Part shown: positions 36,022 through 43,948 of the stretch, one piece after another
Layout of the letters: the number at the start of each line of letters is the position of its first letter
Numbering within the stretch: position 1 is the stretch's first letter
Assembly: GCA_023435565.1 (NCBI GenBank)
Contig: JAEYRN010000014.1
Coordinates: 62,001-126,000 of the forward strand
Length of the DNA: 64,000 nucleotides
Direction of reading: 5' to 3'
From: Bacillota bacterium
GTDB taxonomy: Bacteria > Bacillota > UBA4882 > UBA8346
Made by a program: the position numbers and the translations under genes
Notes under the pieces: generated by a model
The model's input: only the letters and a program-made list of their open reading frames with translations
What the model was told of the DNA's origin: nothing
Database searches by the model: none

Positions 36022-36112
36022 TTTATCACCTTTCGAAGTTTCCTGAAGGCTAAATTTGAGATAATCCCACATTCCTTTTTTGTGTTCCATTGTGCATTTA
36101 TGCACCCATGAT

Positions 36113-36140
36113 CAGTAACGCTGTTATATGATGTTACGTC
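36113..36140. repeat. attC-like short inverted site, copy A
   Basis: Minus strand: GACGTAACATCATATAACAG followed by CGTTACTG. GTAAC and GTTAC pair across the site, and GACGT...ATAACA..GCGTTA is shared with copy B. It separates two AT-rich orphan genes. Confidence 0.35.
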
Positions 36141-36189
36141 GGCCCCTAATTTTAAGGTTGGCTATGGAGTGACAACCTCTTTCAAATCT

Positions 36190-36627
36190 TTATTTAAGTA
36201 TAGTTTGTATTATTACACTATTCCATGACGTAATATTATTTATTACAACTTCTTTGGCAATATTAAACTTTTCGTTTCCTAATACTAATAAACCATTTTC
36301 ATAATTAAAATCATACCAATAGTCTTCAAAAATATGATATCTTTTTTGTTTAATATCAATAATTATTGTCTTTCTTTCGTATATTTTCGACATCCATGAA
36401 CAAACAATATAGTTTTGTTCAACTGGAAATAAAAACATACATCCCCAAAAATACCCCTGGATAATAACCCCATCGATTTTCATTTGATGGTAAGAATCCC
36501 CATGAGGCGGCTCACCAAGATAATTTAACTCAATGAGATGATTACTCTTTTTTAACTTAATAAGGTAATCATCCATCCCAAGCCAAATTGACTTATTATC
36601 TTCAAAAAGGTCTATAATCTCTGCCAT
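36190..36627 (-). CDS. AT-rich orphan protein
   Basis: A 145-residue protein, MAEIIDLFEDNKSIWLGMDD onward, with no signal peptide. It is rich in aromatic and Ile residues (HIFEDYWYDFNYENGLLVLG), a composition often seen in immunity-type or cassette-borne proteins, but I cannot assign a family. The ribosome site (AAGGAAGTG) is farther from the ATG than ideal. Border-like repeats lie after its stop (copy A) and before its start (copy B). Confidence 0.6.
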   Translation of the reverse strand: MAEIIDLFEDNKSIWLGMDDYLIKLKKSNHLIELNYLGEPPHGDSYHQMKIDGVIIQGYFWGCMFLFPVEQNYIVCSWMSKIYERKTIIIDIKQKRYHIFEDYWYDFNYENGLLVLGNEKFNIAKEVVINNITSWNSVIIQTILK

Positions 36628-36714
36628 AGTTTAAAGCTTCACTTCCTTTATAAAGACTTTAGTCCCATTAGAATTTAAATAAGAAAATTTGGCCTTATAA
36701 TGGGAGTCAGTATT

Positions 36715-36740
36715 GCATATAACGCTGTGTTATGCACGTC
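36715..36740. repeat. attC-like short inverted site, copy B
   Basis: Minus strand: GACGTGCATAACACAGCGTT then ATATGC. GCATAAC and GTTATATGC form an inverted pair around ACAGC, the TAAC-N5-GTTA pattern of integron recombination half-sites. It shares core sequence with copy A. Confidence 0.35.
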
Positions 36741-36929
36741 CCAAACCCGGGGAGCAGTATTCATTTTCACGCCGAAAGAATTGGGATGTTTGACTGATCA
36801 GTTTAATTTAAGGCTATATTTTTAATAACGGTTGATCTAAGATATCGATTTAACAGCTATGCTGCATAAAGCGAGGCAATATTAAAGCTTTTGTTCACCA
36901 AAATTTGAATTTTAAATGTTAAGAAAATT

Positions 36930-37282
36930 CTATTTCTTTTTTTCTTCTTTAGCAATTCTCAAGTATAGAAAGCATGGGTAAAGAAACATCAGGGTAAATA
37001 GAGTGTTCATCAGGGTTTCACCAAATAAATTCGAAATTGTGGGTGACTCTCTCTGGTTGTAATTGACATAGCTCATTACAGGGTCATTAACTCCAGAGAG
37101 AGCGTTTAATAACGATTAATATAATTTATTAGGACAATAAAATATAGTGCCCATAAAGCTAATAGAGCAAAAACTTTTTTCTTAACCTTAAAAACATTCT
37201 GATTTAATAATTTGTTTAAATCTCCCATTATAAAGAAAATCCAAAAGTAAAAGTAGATTGTACTGGTAATTACGGTTAATAG
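36930..37282 (-). pseudogene. Frameshifted membrane protein, DUF4234-like
   Basis: In one minus-strand frame LLTVITSTIYFYFWIFFIMG is followed by DLNKLLNQNVFKVKKKVFAL and LALWALYFIVLINYINRY before a stop; in another frame the sequence resumes as LLNALSGVNDPVMSYVNY and ends MNTLFTLMFLYPCFLYLRIA plus a KEEKKK tail. The first part has the DUF4234 look (GIYxxxW, then a D-L-N loop). At least one frameshift and no credible start, so it is degenerate. It fills part of the 36628-37432 gap. Confidence 0.55.
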
Positions 37283-37380
37283 TTAGGTAATAAATGGTGC
37301 TCTTAGTCCATCTTCTCTACTCCGGACGTTAAATCAACCTATCAATCAGGCAACATAGGCTTATTTGAAATCACAGTCAT

Positions 37381-37432
37381 CCCCTCTCCGCCTACGGGTA
37401 GGGGACTAAGGGGTGAGGCGGTGAGGCCGCCC
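37381..37432. repeat. GC-rich REP-like repeat
   Basis: CCCCTCTCCGCCTACGGGTA followed by GGGGACTAAGGGGTGAGGCG. This 'CCCTCTCC..GG.GAGGGGACTAAGGGGTGAGG' layout is a common intergenic repeat type in bacteria and folds into a hairpin. It abuts the stop of the TraB/GumN gene and may stabilise or end its mRNA. Confidence 0.5.
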
Positions 37433-38854
37433 CTACTCCACCTCATACCCCGCCTTTTTCAGCAGCGTTACAATTCCTCTATCGCCAACCAGATGGCTGG
37501 AACCGACAATTACAAAATAGTCCTCGCTTTGGCCGAGATAATCCTTAATCTTGGCAGTCATTGATACATTCCGTTGGAAATAAAGTTTTTCAAAGTATTC
37601 CCGTTGACTTTGGTCTTCGCTGCCTACCATGGTAAGCTTTTCTAATTGTTGCATATCTTGATTTTTCCAGCTGTCGATTATGGCTCCCATCTCCTTTTCC
37701 ATGGAAGAAAGCGAAAGTAAGGTTGTGGCCAAAAACAAATTACCGTCAATGCTATCGAAAAGCTTGACTTGTTCCTCAAACGACTCCAACTCCAAAATCT
37801 TTTTAACACCGGCTTTATCCAGAAAATAGTTTTCGGTGCCGCTGTTGGCTACATAACCGATTGACATCATTTTTAAAGTGGTTAAAGTAGAAGCTACCAC
37901 CCATGGTTTAAAACGATCCATTTTACTCATGGGCACCCCGTAACTTAACAGATTGGTTTCTAAGGCGCTATAAAGGTCTTTGGTTAATACGTCCTGCAAA
38001 GTTTTATTCTCCGGCAGATAAGCGTAGGAATCTAAATTTTGGGTTTTTTCATTGAATTCCGGGGACTTAGTATTTACTTCCACCACAATATTATTGGTCT
38101 TGGAAAAAGCGGTTTCAATCCGGTCGGGAAAAGGATAAAAACTATTGTTGCCGATATGGATCGAACCCATTATATAAACGGTATTGGTTTTGCCTTTCAC
38201 GGTAAAAAACATATATTTAAGATCATTTTGGACAACCGGCGTTTTATCTTGTTCCAAGGAACTTGGAACAGTAGACCATAAGGGGGCCCAATCGGTTTTT
38301 GCCGCTTTGTCGTAAAATAGGGCCTTTTGGGCTACGCCGCTGAATTCACTGAATTGATTCGGAAACAAGGAGTCCAGACTCCAGAAAGTTAACCGTACTG
38401 CATATCCATTGTTTAGGACCACATAATCGACAAAGCGGATTGGAAGATTATTCGCTTTGGTTAGATAGATGACGGTGGCGTTATTGTGAGCTTCCGAATA
38501 GGTGATTGAAACAAGCTCGATGCCGGAGCTGTTAAGTGTGGCTTCAAATAGGCTCATATATTCGTCGATGCTTGCCGCATATTTTTCAATTATTAATCTG
38601 GTAAAAGCGCTTTGATTTTTTTTCATCCCTAAAAATAAGGGTGAATCATTTTTATCCTTTTTATTTTTAAGCAGCTTTTTAAAAAAATCCGGCGCGTTTT
38701 TATCATCGGTAAAAATCTCCCACTCCCCGGAGATATCGACGGCAATACCAATGTCTTTATTGTAATATCTTAAATCTTTGGGATTCGTCTCCTTGGCTTG
38801 AACGGTTAAACCCAGTAATAGCACTGCTAAAATTGCGAATAGTATTTTTTTCAT
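37433..38854 (-). CDS. Secreted TraB/GumN family protein
   Basis: A 473-residue protein with signal peptide KKILFAILAVLLLGLTVQA. Residues 25-190 are an extra N-terminal domain; residues 210-473 are TraB/GumN-like with the motifs GSIHIG, VVEVN, GTENYFLDKA and the terminal VIVGSSHLVGDRGIVTLLKK. The family is related to Tiki-type metalloproteases; conserved GSxH and GSSH histidines are present, so a metal-dependent peptidase role outside the cell is plausible. GGAGG precedes ATG 38854. Confidence 0.85.
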   Translation of the reverse strand: MKKILFAILAVLLLGLTVQAKETNPKDLRYYNKDIGIAVDISGEWEIFTDDKNAPDFFKKLLKNKKDKNDSPLFLGMKKNQSAFTRLIIEKYAASIDEYMSLFEATLNSSGIELVSITYSEAHNNATVIYLTKANNLPIRFVDYVVLNNGYAVRLTFWSLDSLFPNQFSEFSGVAQKALFYDKAAKTDWAPLWSTVPSSLEQDKTPVVQNDLKYMFFTVKGKTNTVYIMGSIHIGNNSFYPFPDRIETAFSKTNNIVVEVNTKSPEFNEKTQNLDSYAYLPENKTLQDVLTKDLYSALETNLLSYGVPMSKMDRFKPWVVASTLTTLKMMSIGYVANSGTENYFLDKAGVKKILELESFEEQVKLFDSIDGNLFLATTLLSLSSMEKEMGAIIDSWKNQDMQQLEKLTMVGSEDQSQREYFEKLYFQRNVSMTAKIKDYLGQSEDYFVIVGSSHLVGDRGIVTLLKKAGYEVE

Positions 38855-39260
38855 AAATTTTCCTCCATAAATTTAAATAGAAATAGAAAATACTTCTGAC
38901 ATAATGATTCTAGGGGATGGTAATAATTCCTTTTTTTGGAGTCAACAATTGCGGGGTTTTCCTTGCAGGACGTTCTTAGGAGTTCCGGAAAAGCAGAATT
39001 AATCGAATTTCACGGATGACTAACTCAACTTTATATTCCGAAAAAACTGAGTCATTAAAACATAATTTTTATATTTATATTACCTTACATGAACTCCTTT
39101 AATAGGGCTTTTCCGGCTAAATTACGCCAACTGGCTATAAAAATGAAAGCTTTAAAACCTACCATCCAAAGTAATTATAGGTTTTTAAAACATCTATGTA
39201 AATGTGATTATTGTCATTAGAAAAAATGACATTTGTCATAGTTAAAAAAACCGTTACGAG

Positions 39261-39404
39261 TTATGCGTAGCGCGTTACGCGTAAAAACCTGATCACTTAT
39301 TACAGTAGAGTAAGGGGCAAGAGTTATACTGCCCCTTTACTCTACTGATCTTTCTCCGCACCTCTGAGTCTCTATGACTAACGATTAATACTAAATTGTT
39401 AGTC
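39261..39404. repeat. Cluster of three inverted repeats upstream of vapBC
   Basis: In the 38855-39516 gap, three palindromes follow each other: TTATGCGTAGCGCGTTACGC plus GTAA (39261-39284); CAGTAGAGTAAGGGGCA (39303-39319) against TGCCCCTTTACTCTACTG (39330-39347), a stem of 17 bp with one bulge; and GACTAAC (39376-39382) against GTTAGTC (39398-39404). The first has a relative, CTGCGTTACGCAG, on the other side of vapBC near 40395. No gene is visible in the gap. Confidence 0.55.
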
Positions 39405-39516
39405 TGTAACCAACCAAATCCAATTAAAATATATTGGTTATAATTTTATATTTTGGAAATATTATAAAGCAAAACTTGCTTCAATAATGAATCTATATTA
39501 AAATGGAGGTGAGGAA

Positions 39517-39885
39517 GTGATTAAAATGAGTATTTTATGGGATGAGAAAAATAGTACGGATTTAAGTTCCGAAGATATGCAAAAAAGATTATCTAAGATT
39601 ATCACGGACTATCAAAAAGAAATCCCATCCAGTTCTGATGCGGCATCGATCTTTGTCGGCCTAGCAACCGGATCAGATAAAGAACTACTACATATTTTGA
39701 TCAACCTGCCTTCGGAGATTCGTTTAAAATTACTGGAATATATTCAAAGTTGTCTTTTTAAAGAAGTAAACCCGAAAAAACCGTCACTTAAAAAACTTCT
39801 ACTCACCTCCCCCCATAAAGACTTGGAAATTCCTATTCATCGTTCTACCGAAACCGGAAGGGAAATTCAGGGATGGGATTTTTAA
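39517..39885 (+). CDS. Probable antitoxin partner of VapC, unrecognised fold
   Basis: A 122-residue protein whose start GTG 39517 has GGAGGTGA just upstream. It reads MIKMSILWDEKNSTDLSSED, has a helical middle (LLHILINLPSEIRLKLLEYI) and a polar C-terminal tail ending TGREIQGWDF. Position and the 13-bp overlap with the PIN toxin gene mark it as the antitoxin, but it is longer than VapB-type antitoxins (about 70-90) and shows no AbrB, RHH or Phd motif that I can see. The C-terminal tail may be the toxin-binding segment. Confidence 0.6.
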   Translation: MIKMSILWDEKNSTDLSSEDMQKRLSKIITDYQKEIPSSSDAASIFVGLATGSDKELLHILINLPSEIRLKLLEYIQSCLFKEVNPKKPSLKKLLLTSPHKDLEIPIHRSTETGREIQGWDF

Positions 39886-40292
39886 TTGATACTTGCCTGA
39901 TTTCGGAATTAAGACGTCCCACTCCATCCGAATCAGTTAGGGCCTGGTTTCAAATCTGTGAAGAAAGTAATCTTTTTATCAGCGCATTATCTATTGGTGA
40001 GATTAAATATGGAATTCAACGTCTACCCGATGGAAGTAAAAAAGATGATCTTCAAACATGGTTTAATCAAATAGTTGATTCCTTTTCAAATCGAATCTTA
40101 CCGGTTAATGAACAGATATGCATTTCTTGGGCTTTAATGAAAGCCGCAGCGGAAAGTAAAGGATTTCAATTGCCGGTTATTGACGGTTTATTGGCTGCAA
40201 CAGCAAAAGAACATAATTTAGTTTTTGTCACTCGCAATACAAAAGATTTTGAACTGACAAATATTAATATGATTAATCCTTGGAATAAATAA
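39873..40292 (+). CDS. vapC: PIN-domain toxin VapC (FitB-like)
   Basis: A 139-residue PIN-domain ribonuclease. Acidic catalytic residues are in MGFLIDTCLISELRR (Asp6, Glu12), SALSIGEIKYGI (Glu) and VIDGLLAATAKEHNL (Asp), with TRNTKDFE at the end, the FitB-type pattern. It would cleave RNA when freed from the protein encoded just upstream. Confidence 0.9.
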   Translation: MGFLIDTCLISELRRPTPSESVRAWFQICEESNLFISALSIGEIKYGIQRLPDGSKKDDLQTWFNQIVDSFSNRILPVNEQICISWALMKAAAESKGFQLPVIDGLLAATAKEHNLVFVTRNTKDFELTNINMINPWNK

Positions 40293-40485
40293 ATCCTTAA
40301 GCCTTATACTATTAGCCCTGTTGTATCCGAAGCCTTACGTTCATGCGTAGGGTACTGTCATAGGAGCAATGGGGCTTTTAGTCTTATCCATACTGCGTTA
40401 CGCAGAAAACCTTTTGTCTAACCTCCAGTACTTCTATGTCTCTGTGGCTAAAAAGATTTTAAAACTCTACCATGAAAACCCGAAC

Positions 40486-40515
40486 TTGCGTAAACCCACC
40501 CCTCTCATGTATAAT
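40486..40515 (+). promoter_or_regulatory. Promoter of prfC
   Basis: TTGCGT (40486-40491), 18 bp, TATAAT (40510-40515), ending 34 bp before the prfC start. The rest of the 40293-40549 gap holds repeat-like sequence (palindrome near 40395). Confidence 0.5.
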
Positions 40516-40549
40516 AAATGATTGTTGATATTTTAACGGAGGGTTTGCC

Positions 40550-42163
40550 ATGTCATCAATCGTGGATCTCTTAAAAACCGAAGTCAACCGTCGCCGGACC
40601 TTTGCGATCATCTCCCACCCCGACGCCGGTAAAACCACTTTAACCGAAAAATTGCTCCTCTACGGAGGCGCCATTCACCTGGCCGGTTCGGTCAAGGCCC
40701 GCAAGACCCAGCGCCATGCTGTATCCGATTGGATGGAGATCGAAAAACAACGGGGGATCTCGGTAACTTCCAGCGCTCTCCAATTCGAATATAACGGGTA
40801 TAAAATTAACATTCTGGACACTCCCGGCCACCAGGATTTCAGTGAAGACACCTACCGGACCCTGATGGCGGCCGATAGCGCCGTGATGTTAATCGACGTC
40901 GCCAAAGGCGTGGAGGCCCAGACCATCAAGCTCTTTAAAGTCTGTAAACAACGGGGTATCCCCGTCTTTACCTTTATCAATAAACTGGACCGGCATGGCA
41001 AAGGCCCTTTTGAATTAATGGAAGAAATCGAAAAAGTGCTGGGAATTGTTTCATACCCGATGAACTGGCCGATTGGGATCAATGGGGAATATAAGGGTGT
41101 ATACAACCGTAGGCAAGCCCAGATCGAATTATTTCAAAACGACGGTTCTCATGGCCAATGGGTCTTACAGTCGACCATCGGCAGTGCTGGCGATCCGGCT
41201 TTTACTGAAATTCTGGGTCAGGATGTCCATGAGGCCCTTTGCAATGATATTGAACTTTTAGATACCGCCGGGGAACAGTTCGACCTCGCGAAAGTGCTTC
41301 ACGGCGAATTGACTCCCATGTTCTTCGGCAGCGCTATGACAAATTTCGGGGTCCGACCCTTTTTGGAGGAATATTTACAGCTGGCCCCACCGCCTCTCGC
41401 CCGAAAAACAGACAGTGGTGAAATCCAACCGGATTCGGAGAACTTCTCGGCATTCGTCTTTAAGATTCAGGCGAACATGAACCCGGCCCACCGGGACCGG
41501 CTGGCTTTTATCCGGATTTGTTCCGGTGTTTTTAGCAAAGGAATGACCGTTCACCACGTCCAAACCGGTAAACCGCTCAAGCTTGCCCAACCGCAACAAT
41601 TTATGGCCCAGGACCGAGAGATGGTTGAGGTAGCTTACCCCGGAGATATCATCGGATTATTTGACCCAGGTGTATTTACCATCGGTGATACCCTCTGTGT
41701 TGATAATAATAAGCTAAAGTTTGAAGACTTTCCGGTCTTCCCGCCGGAACAATTCGCCCGGGTCCAACCCACCGACACCATGCGTCGGAAGCAATTTATC
41801 AAGGGAATAACCCAACTGACCCAGGAAGGCGCGGTTCAACTTTTTAAACAACCGGACAGCGGTTTTGAATCCTTTATAGTCGGTGTGGTCGGGACCCTAC
41901 AATTCGATGTGTTGCGTTACCGGCTCCAAGGGGAATATGGCGTGGATATACAAATGCAACCCTTGAATTACGTGATGGCCCGCTGGTTGGTTGGGGAAGG
42001 AATCACTGCTAAGTCAAAAATCGACCTCCAGGGAGACTTGCTGCTGGAGGATGGTCAAGGTCAGCCGGTCGCCCTTTTCCGGAGCGAATGGGCTTTTAGA
42101 TATGTAATGGAGAAAAATCCGAAGGTTCAGTTTTTGGCGGCTCCAAAACGGGAAATTAATTGA
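40550..42163 (+). CDS. prfC: Peptide chain release factor 3
   Basis: A 537-residue translational GTPase that removes RF1/RF2 from the ribosome after termination. G1 is SHPDAGKTTLTEKLLLYGG, followed by RHAVSDWMEIEKQRGISVTS (G2), DTPGHQDFSEDTYR (G3) and FINKLDRHGK (G4), and the C-terminal RF3 domain ends with EWAFRYVMEKNPKVQFL. Length is as expected. GGAGGG precedes the ATG. Its codon use is more GC-rich than neighbouring genes, as for a housekeeping gene. Confidence 0.97.
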   Translation: MSSIVDLLKTEVNRRRTFAIISHPDAGKTTLTEKLLLYGGAIHLAGSVKARKTQRHAVSDWMEIEKQRGISVTSSALQFEYNGYKINILDTPGHQDFSEDTYRTLMAADSAVMLIDVAKGVEAQTIKLFKVCKQRGIPVFTFINKLDRHGKGPFELMEEIEKVLGIVSYPMNWPIGINGEYKGVYNRRQAQIELFQNDGSHGQWVLQSTIGSAGDPAFTEILGQDVHEALCNDIELLDTAGEQFDLAKVLHGELTPMFFGSAMTNFGVRPFLEEYLQLAPPPLARKTDSGEIQPDSENFSAFVFKIQANMNPAHRDRLAFIRICSGVFSKGMTVHHVQTGKPLKLAQPQQFMAQDREMVEVAYPGDIIGLFDPGVFTIGDTLCVDNNKLKFEDFPVFPPEQFARVQPTDTMRRKQFIKGITQLTQEGAVQLFKQPDSGFESFIVGVVGTLQFDVLRYRLQGEYGVDIQMQPLNYVMARWLVGEGITAKSKIDLQGDLLLEDGQGQPVALFRSEWAFRYVMEKNPKVQFLAAPKREIN

Positions 42164-42196
42164 CTAAACCTTCCACGGGAGGGATATATTACTAAA

Positions 42197-42805
42197 CTAT
42201 TCTCTTATAAATACTAATACTAACGAACTTCCAATAAACAATAATAACGAATAAGTCTCAAAAAAACAACGATAATCAATAAATCGGAGTATCATTGAAC
42301 TAACAATTACAGTTATTAATAATATTATTCCGTTAAATAAAATTGATGTGCCTAAAATATCTCTAATTGTGGCCGGCTTCCATTCGCCGGTTTGCCGCTT
42401 GGTCGCATGCATATAAAATTTCTTATCATGGGCCCCAACCCAGTGAAACCGTTGACTGATATCATCGCCCCCGGTATTAAACAATTTCCTGATTCTAATC
42501 AGCAACCAAAGGTTAAGGATAATATCCATCACAATTAACACCCGTTTCCAACCTTCGGGAAGCAATGGTTTAGCCTCCTTGGCAGGAACCGTAATCGGTT
42601 TGGCAGTTTGTTGAGACTGTTCCGAATTTACCACCACCGATTGGCGTTGGATGCTGTTTGAATCGGGGTCATGCCGCTCAACTTCTTCGATCCTTGTCAG
42701 TTGCTGCGGCGGTTGCCGATGGACGATATTACCGCGCCTGAAATTGAGCATCACGACGCTTGTGATAACAGCAAAAATAAAAATAAATAGGATGGCTTTT
42801 CCCAA
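42197..42805 (-). CDS. Membrane protein of unknown function
   Basis: A 202-residue protein with three to four membrane segments: one at the N-terminus (KAILFIFIFAVITSVVMLNF), one near residue 95 (VLIVMDIILNLWLLIRI) and two at the end. A polar, Gln/Thr-rich loop of about 60 residues (residues 30-80) follows the first. TTG 42805 is preceded by AAGGAGG. Family not recognised; convergent with prfC. Confidence 0.65.
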   Translation of the reverse strand: MGKAILFIFIFAVITSVVMLNFRRGNIVHRQPPQQLTRIEEVERHDPDSNSIQRQSVVVNSEQSQQTAKPITVPAKEAKPLLPEGWKRVLIVMDIILNLWLLIRIRKLFNTGGDDISQRFHWVGAHDKKFYMHATKRQTGEWKPATIRDILGTSILFNGIILLITVIVSSMILRFIDYRCFFETYSLLLFIGSSLVLVFIRE

Positions 42806-42840
42806 GTTACAGACCTCCTTCAGTCCCGGAAAAATATTTT

Positions 42841-42903
42841 CTCTGTGTCTCCGAGTCCCTGTAGTAAATAATTAATTTGCCAGGGAGACACTGAGACACA
42901 GAG
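42841..42903. repeat. Long inverted repeat, 'CTCTGTGTCTC' type
   Basis: CTCTGTGTCTCCGAGTCCCTG (first 20 bases quoted: CTCTGTGTCTCCGAGTCCCT) at 42841-42861 faces CAGGGAGACACTGAGACACA plus GAG at 42881-42903, with a 19-nt AT loop. Related half-copies occur near 39361 (CCTCTGAGTCTCTATGACTA) and 40430 (ACTTCTATGTCTCTGTGGCT). Confidence 0.6.
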
Positions 42904-42983
42904 CAAGATTTTTATTATTTATTCGCGGTAAACCCTAATTTCCCTGTTAAATTGGAATATTTTACATGACGTTTTATACTAAA

Positions 42984-43688
42984 CTATTGTTTTACAATAT
43001 CATAAGTTCCATTTCCAAAAAAGGCGTCAATAAAAGTACCTTTTAGATGACTATTAACAAACGAGTCATAAGTACCTATAACGCTATAAACTTCCGAATT
43101 ATACTCATAAGAAAATGAGAAGCCTTTATTGTCACTTATTCCATTGATGTTAACCGTACCAATGTCCGGATATTCAATAGTACCGGTAATTAGCCCGTCC
43201 ATTCCAATAGTGCAATTCCCAATACCATTTTTACCGCCTGCCGTCCAATTACCTTCCCAAACTCCTGCATACTGGTTAACTGTCCGTGTAGTAAGGGTAA
43301 ATACCATGTCATATTCCTTACCGTTATATTGATGTTTTGTTGTACCTGTTAAAACACCGTTTTTAAGGTTAAATGCACCGTTGAGAGTGACATTATCTGC
43401 TCCGGAAAACCGATAGGTTGCCGAGAAAGTGCCATTTTGCTCAACAATCCCGGTAATAACAGCCAGTTCCGCCTCTTCGGGGCTATATAACTTTCCACTT
43501 AAGTTTCCACTGTCACTGATTGTGATAATTTCTCTACCGGTTGAAAATAACGCTGGAATAGCCCAAGTTCCTTGCCATTCGCCCACATATGCATTATTTG
43601 AATCCTTTGGAGAGCCTGAACCGCCGCAACCGGTTATTGTAACAATAATCATCGTAGCCAACAAAAGCATTAAACAAATTTTTTTCAA
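42984..43688 (-). CDS. Lipoprotein with two beta-rich repeats
   Basis: A 234-residue lipoprotein with lipobox ITGC followed by a Gly/Ser spacer. Two halves repeat: YVGEWQGTW near residue 35 and YAGVWEGNWTAGG near 140, each followed by antiparallel strands ending in GTFIDAFFGNGTYD-like turns, as in small lipocalin-like or calycin-type barrels. TTG 43688 has AAGGGG upstream. Function unknown. Confidence 0.7.
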   Translation of the reverse strand: MKKICLMLLLATMIIVTITGCGGSGSPKDSNNAYVGEWQGTWAIPALFSTGREIITISDSGNLSGKLYSPEEAELAVITGIVEQNGTFSATYRFSGADNVTLNGAFNLKNGVLTGTTKHQYNGKEYDMVFTLTTRTVNQYAGVWEGNWTAGGKNGIGNCTIGMDGLITGTIEYPDIGTVNINGISDNKGFSFSYEYNSEVYSVIGTYDSFVNSHLKGTFIDAFFGNGTYDIVKQ

Positions 43689-43777
43689 TCAAAACCCCTT
43701 CTTTCCGTATTTTCTTTCCATAACCTATTTATTATCATAACTATTAAGATCAATGATTAACATGATAAAAACCTCAT

Positions 43778-43802
43778 AAAAAAATAACACCTTGCGGTGC
43801 TA
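43778..43802 (-). terminator. Rho-independent terminator
   Basis: Minus-strand AGCACC, loop GCAA, GGTGTT followed by ATTTTTTT, a few bases after the zinc-ribbon mini-gene; it would end the transcript coming from the ankyrin/kinase operon. Confidence 0.75.
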
Positions 43803-43809
43803 TGGTTCA

Positions 43810-43935
43810 TTACAACTCTTTCTGACAAAAACAACAATTGCGATATTGCTGAAAGTACTCTTTTGCCTTCGTTCCGCAATCCAGACAAACAAAAAGAGTG
43901 GTATCCCGGTATGGAACCACCCCTCCTCTATACAT
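43810..43935 (-). CDS. Zinc-ribbon mini-protein (41 residues)
   Basis: The minus strand encodes MYRGGVVPYRDTTLFVCLDC with GTKAKEYFQQYRNCCFCQKE following, a single CxxC...CxxC zinc ribbon. ATG 43935 has no good ribosome site, but an internal AGGAGGGG suggests a start a little further in. It lies 13 bp after the ankyrin gene and just before a terminator, so it may be the last member of that operon. Confidence 0.5.
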   Translation of the reverse strand: MYRGGVVPYRDTTLFVCLDCGTKAKEYFQQYRNCCFCQKEL

Positions 43936-43948
43936 AGTTCAGAAAACA

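Noticed and set aside
37433..38854. Plasmid conjugation (TraB) marker
   Set aside because: The protein is of the TraB/GumN (pheromone shutdown/Tiki-like) family, not the type IV secretion TraB; no transfer genes are near.
39261..39404. CRISPR repeat array or rRNA/tRNA remnants
   Set aside because: The palindromes differ from one another and have no regular spacers. No tRNA cloverleaf could be drawn.
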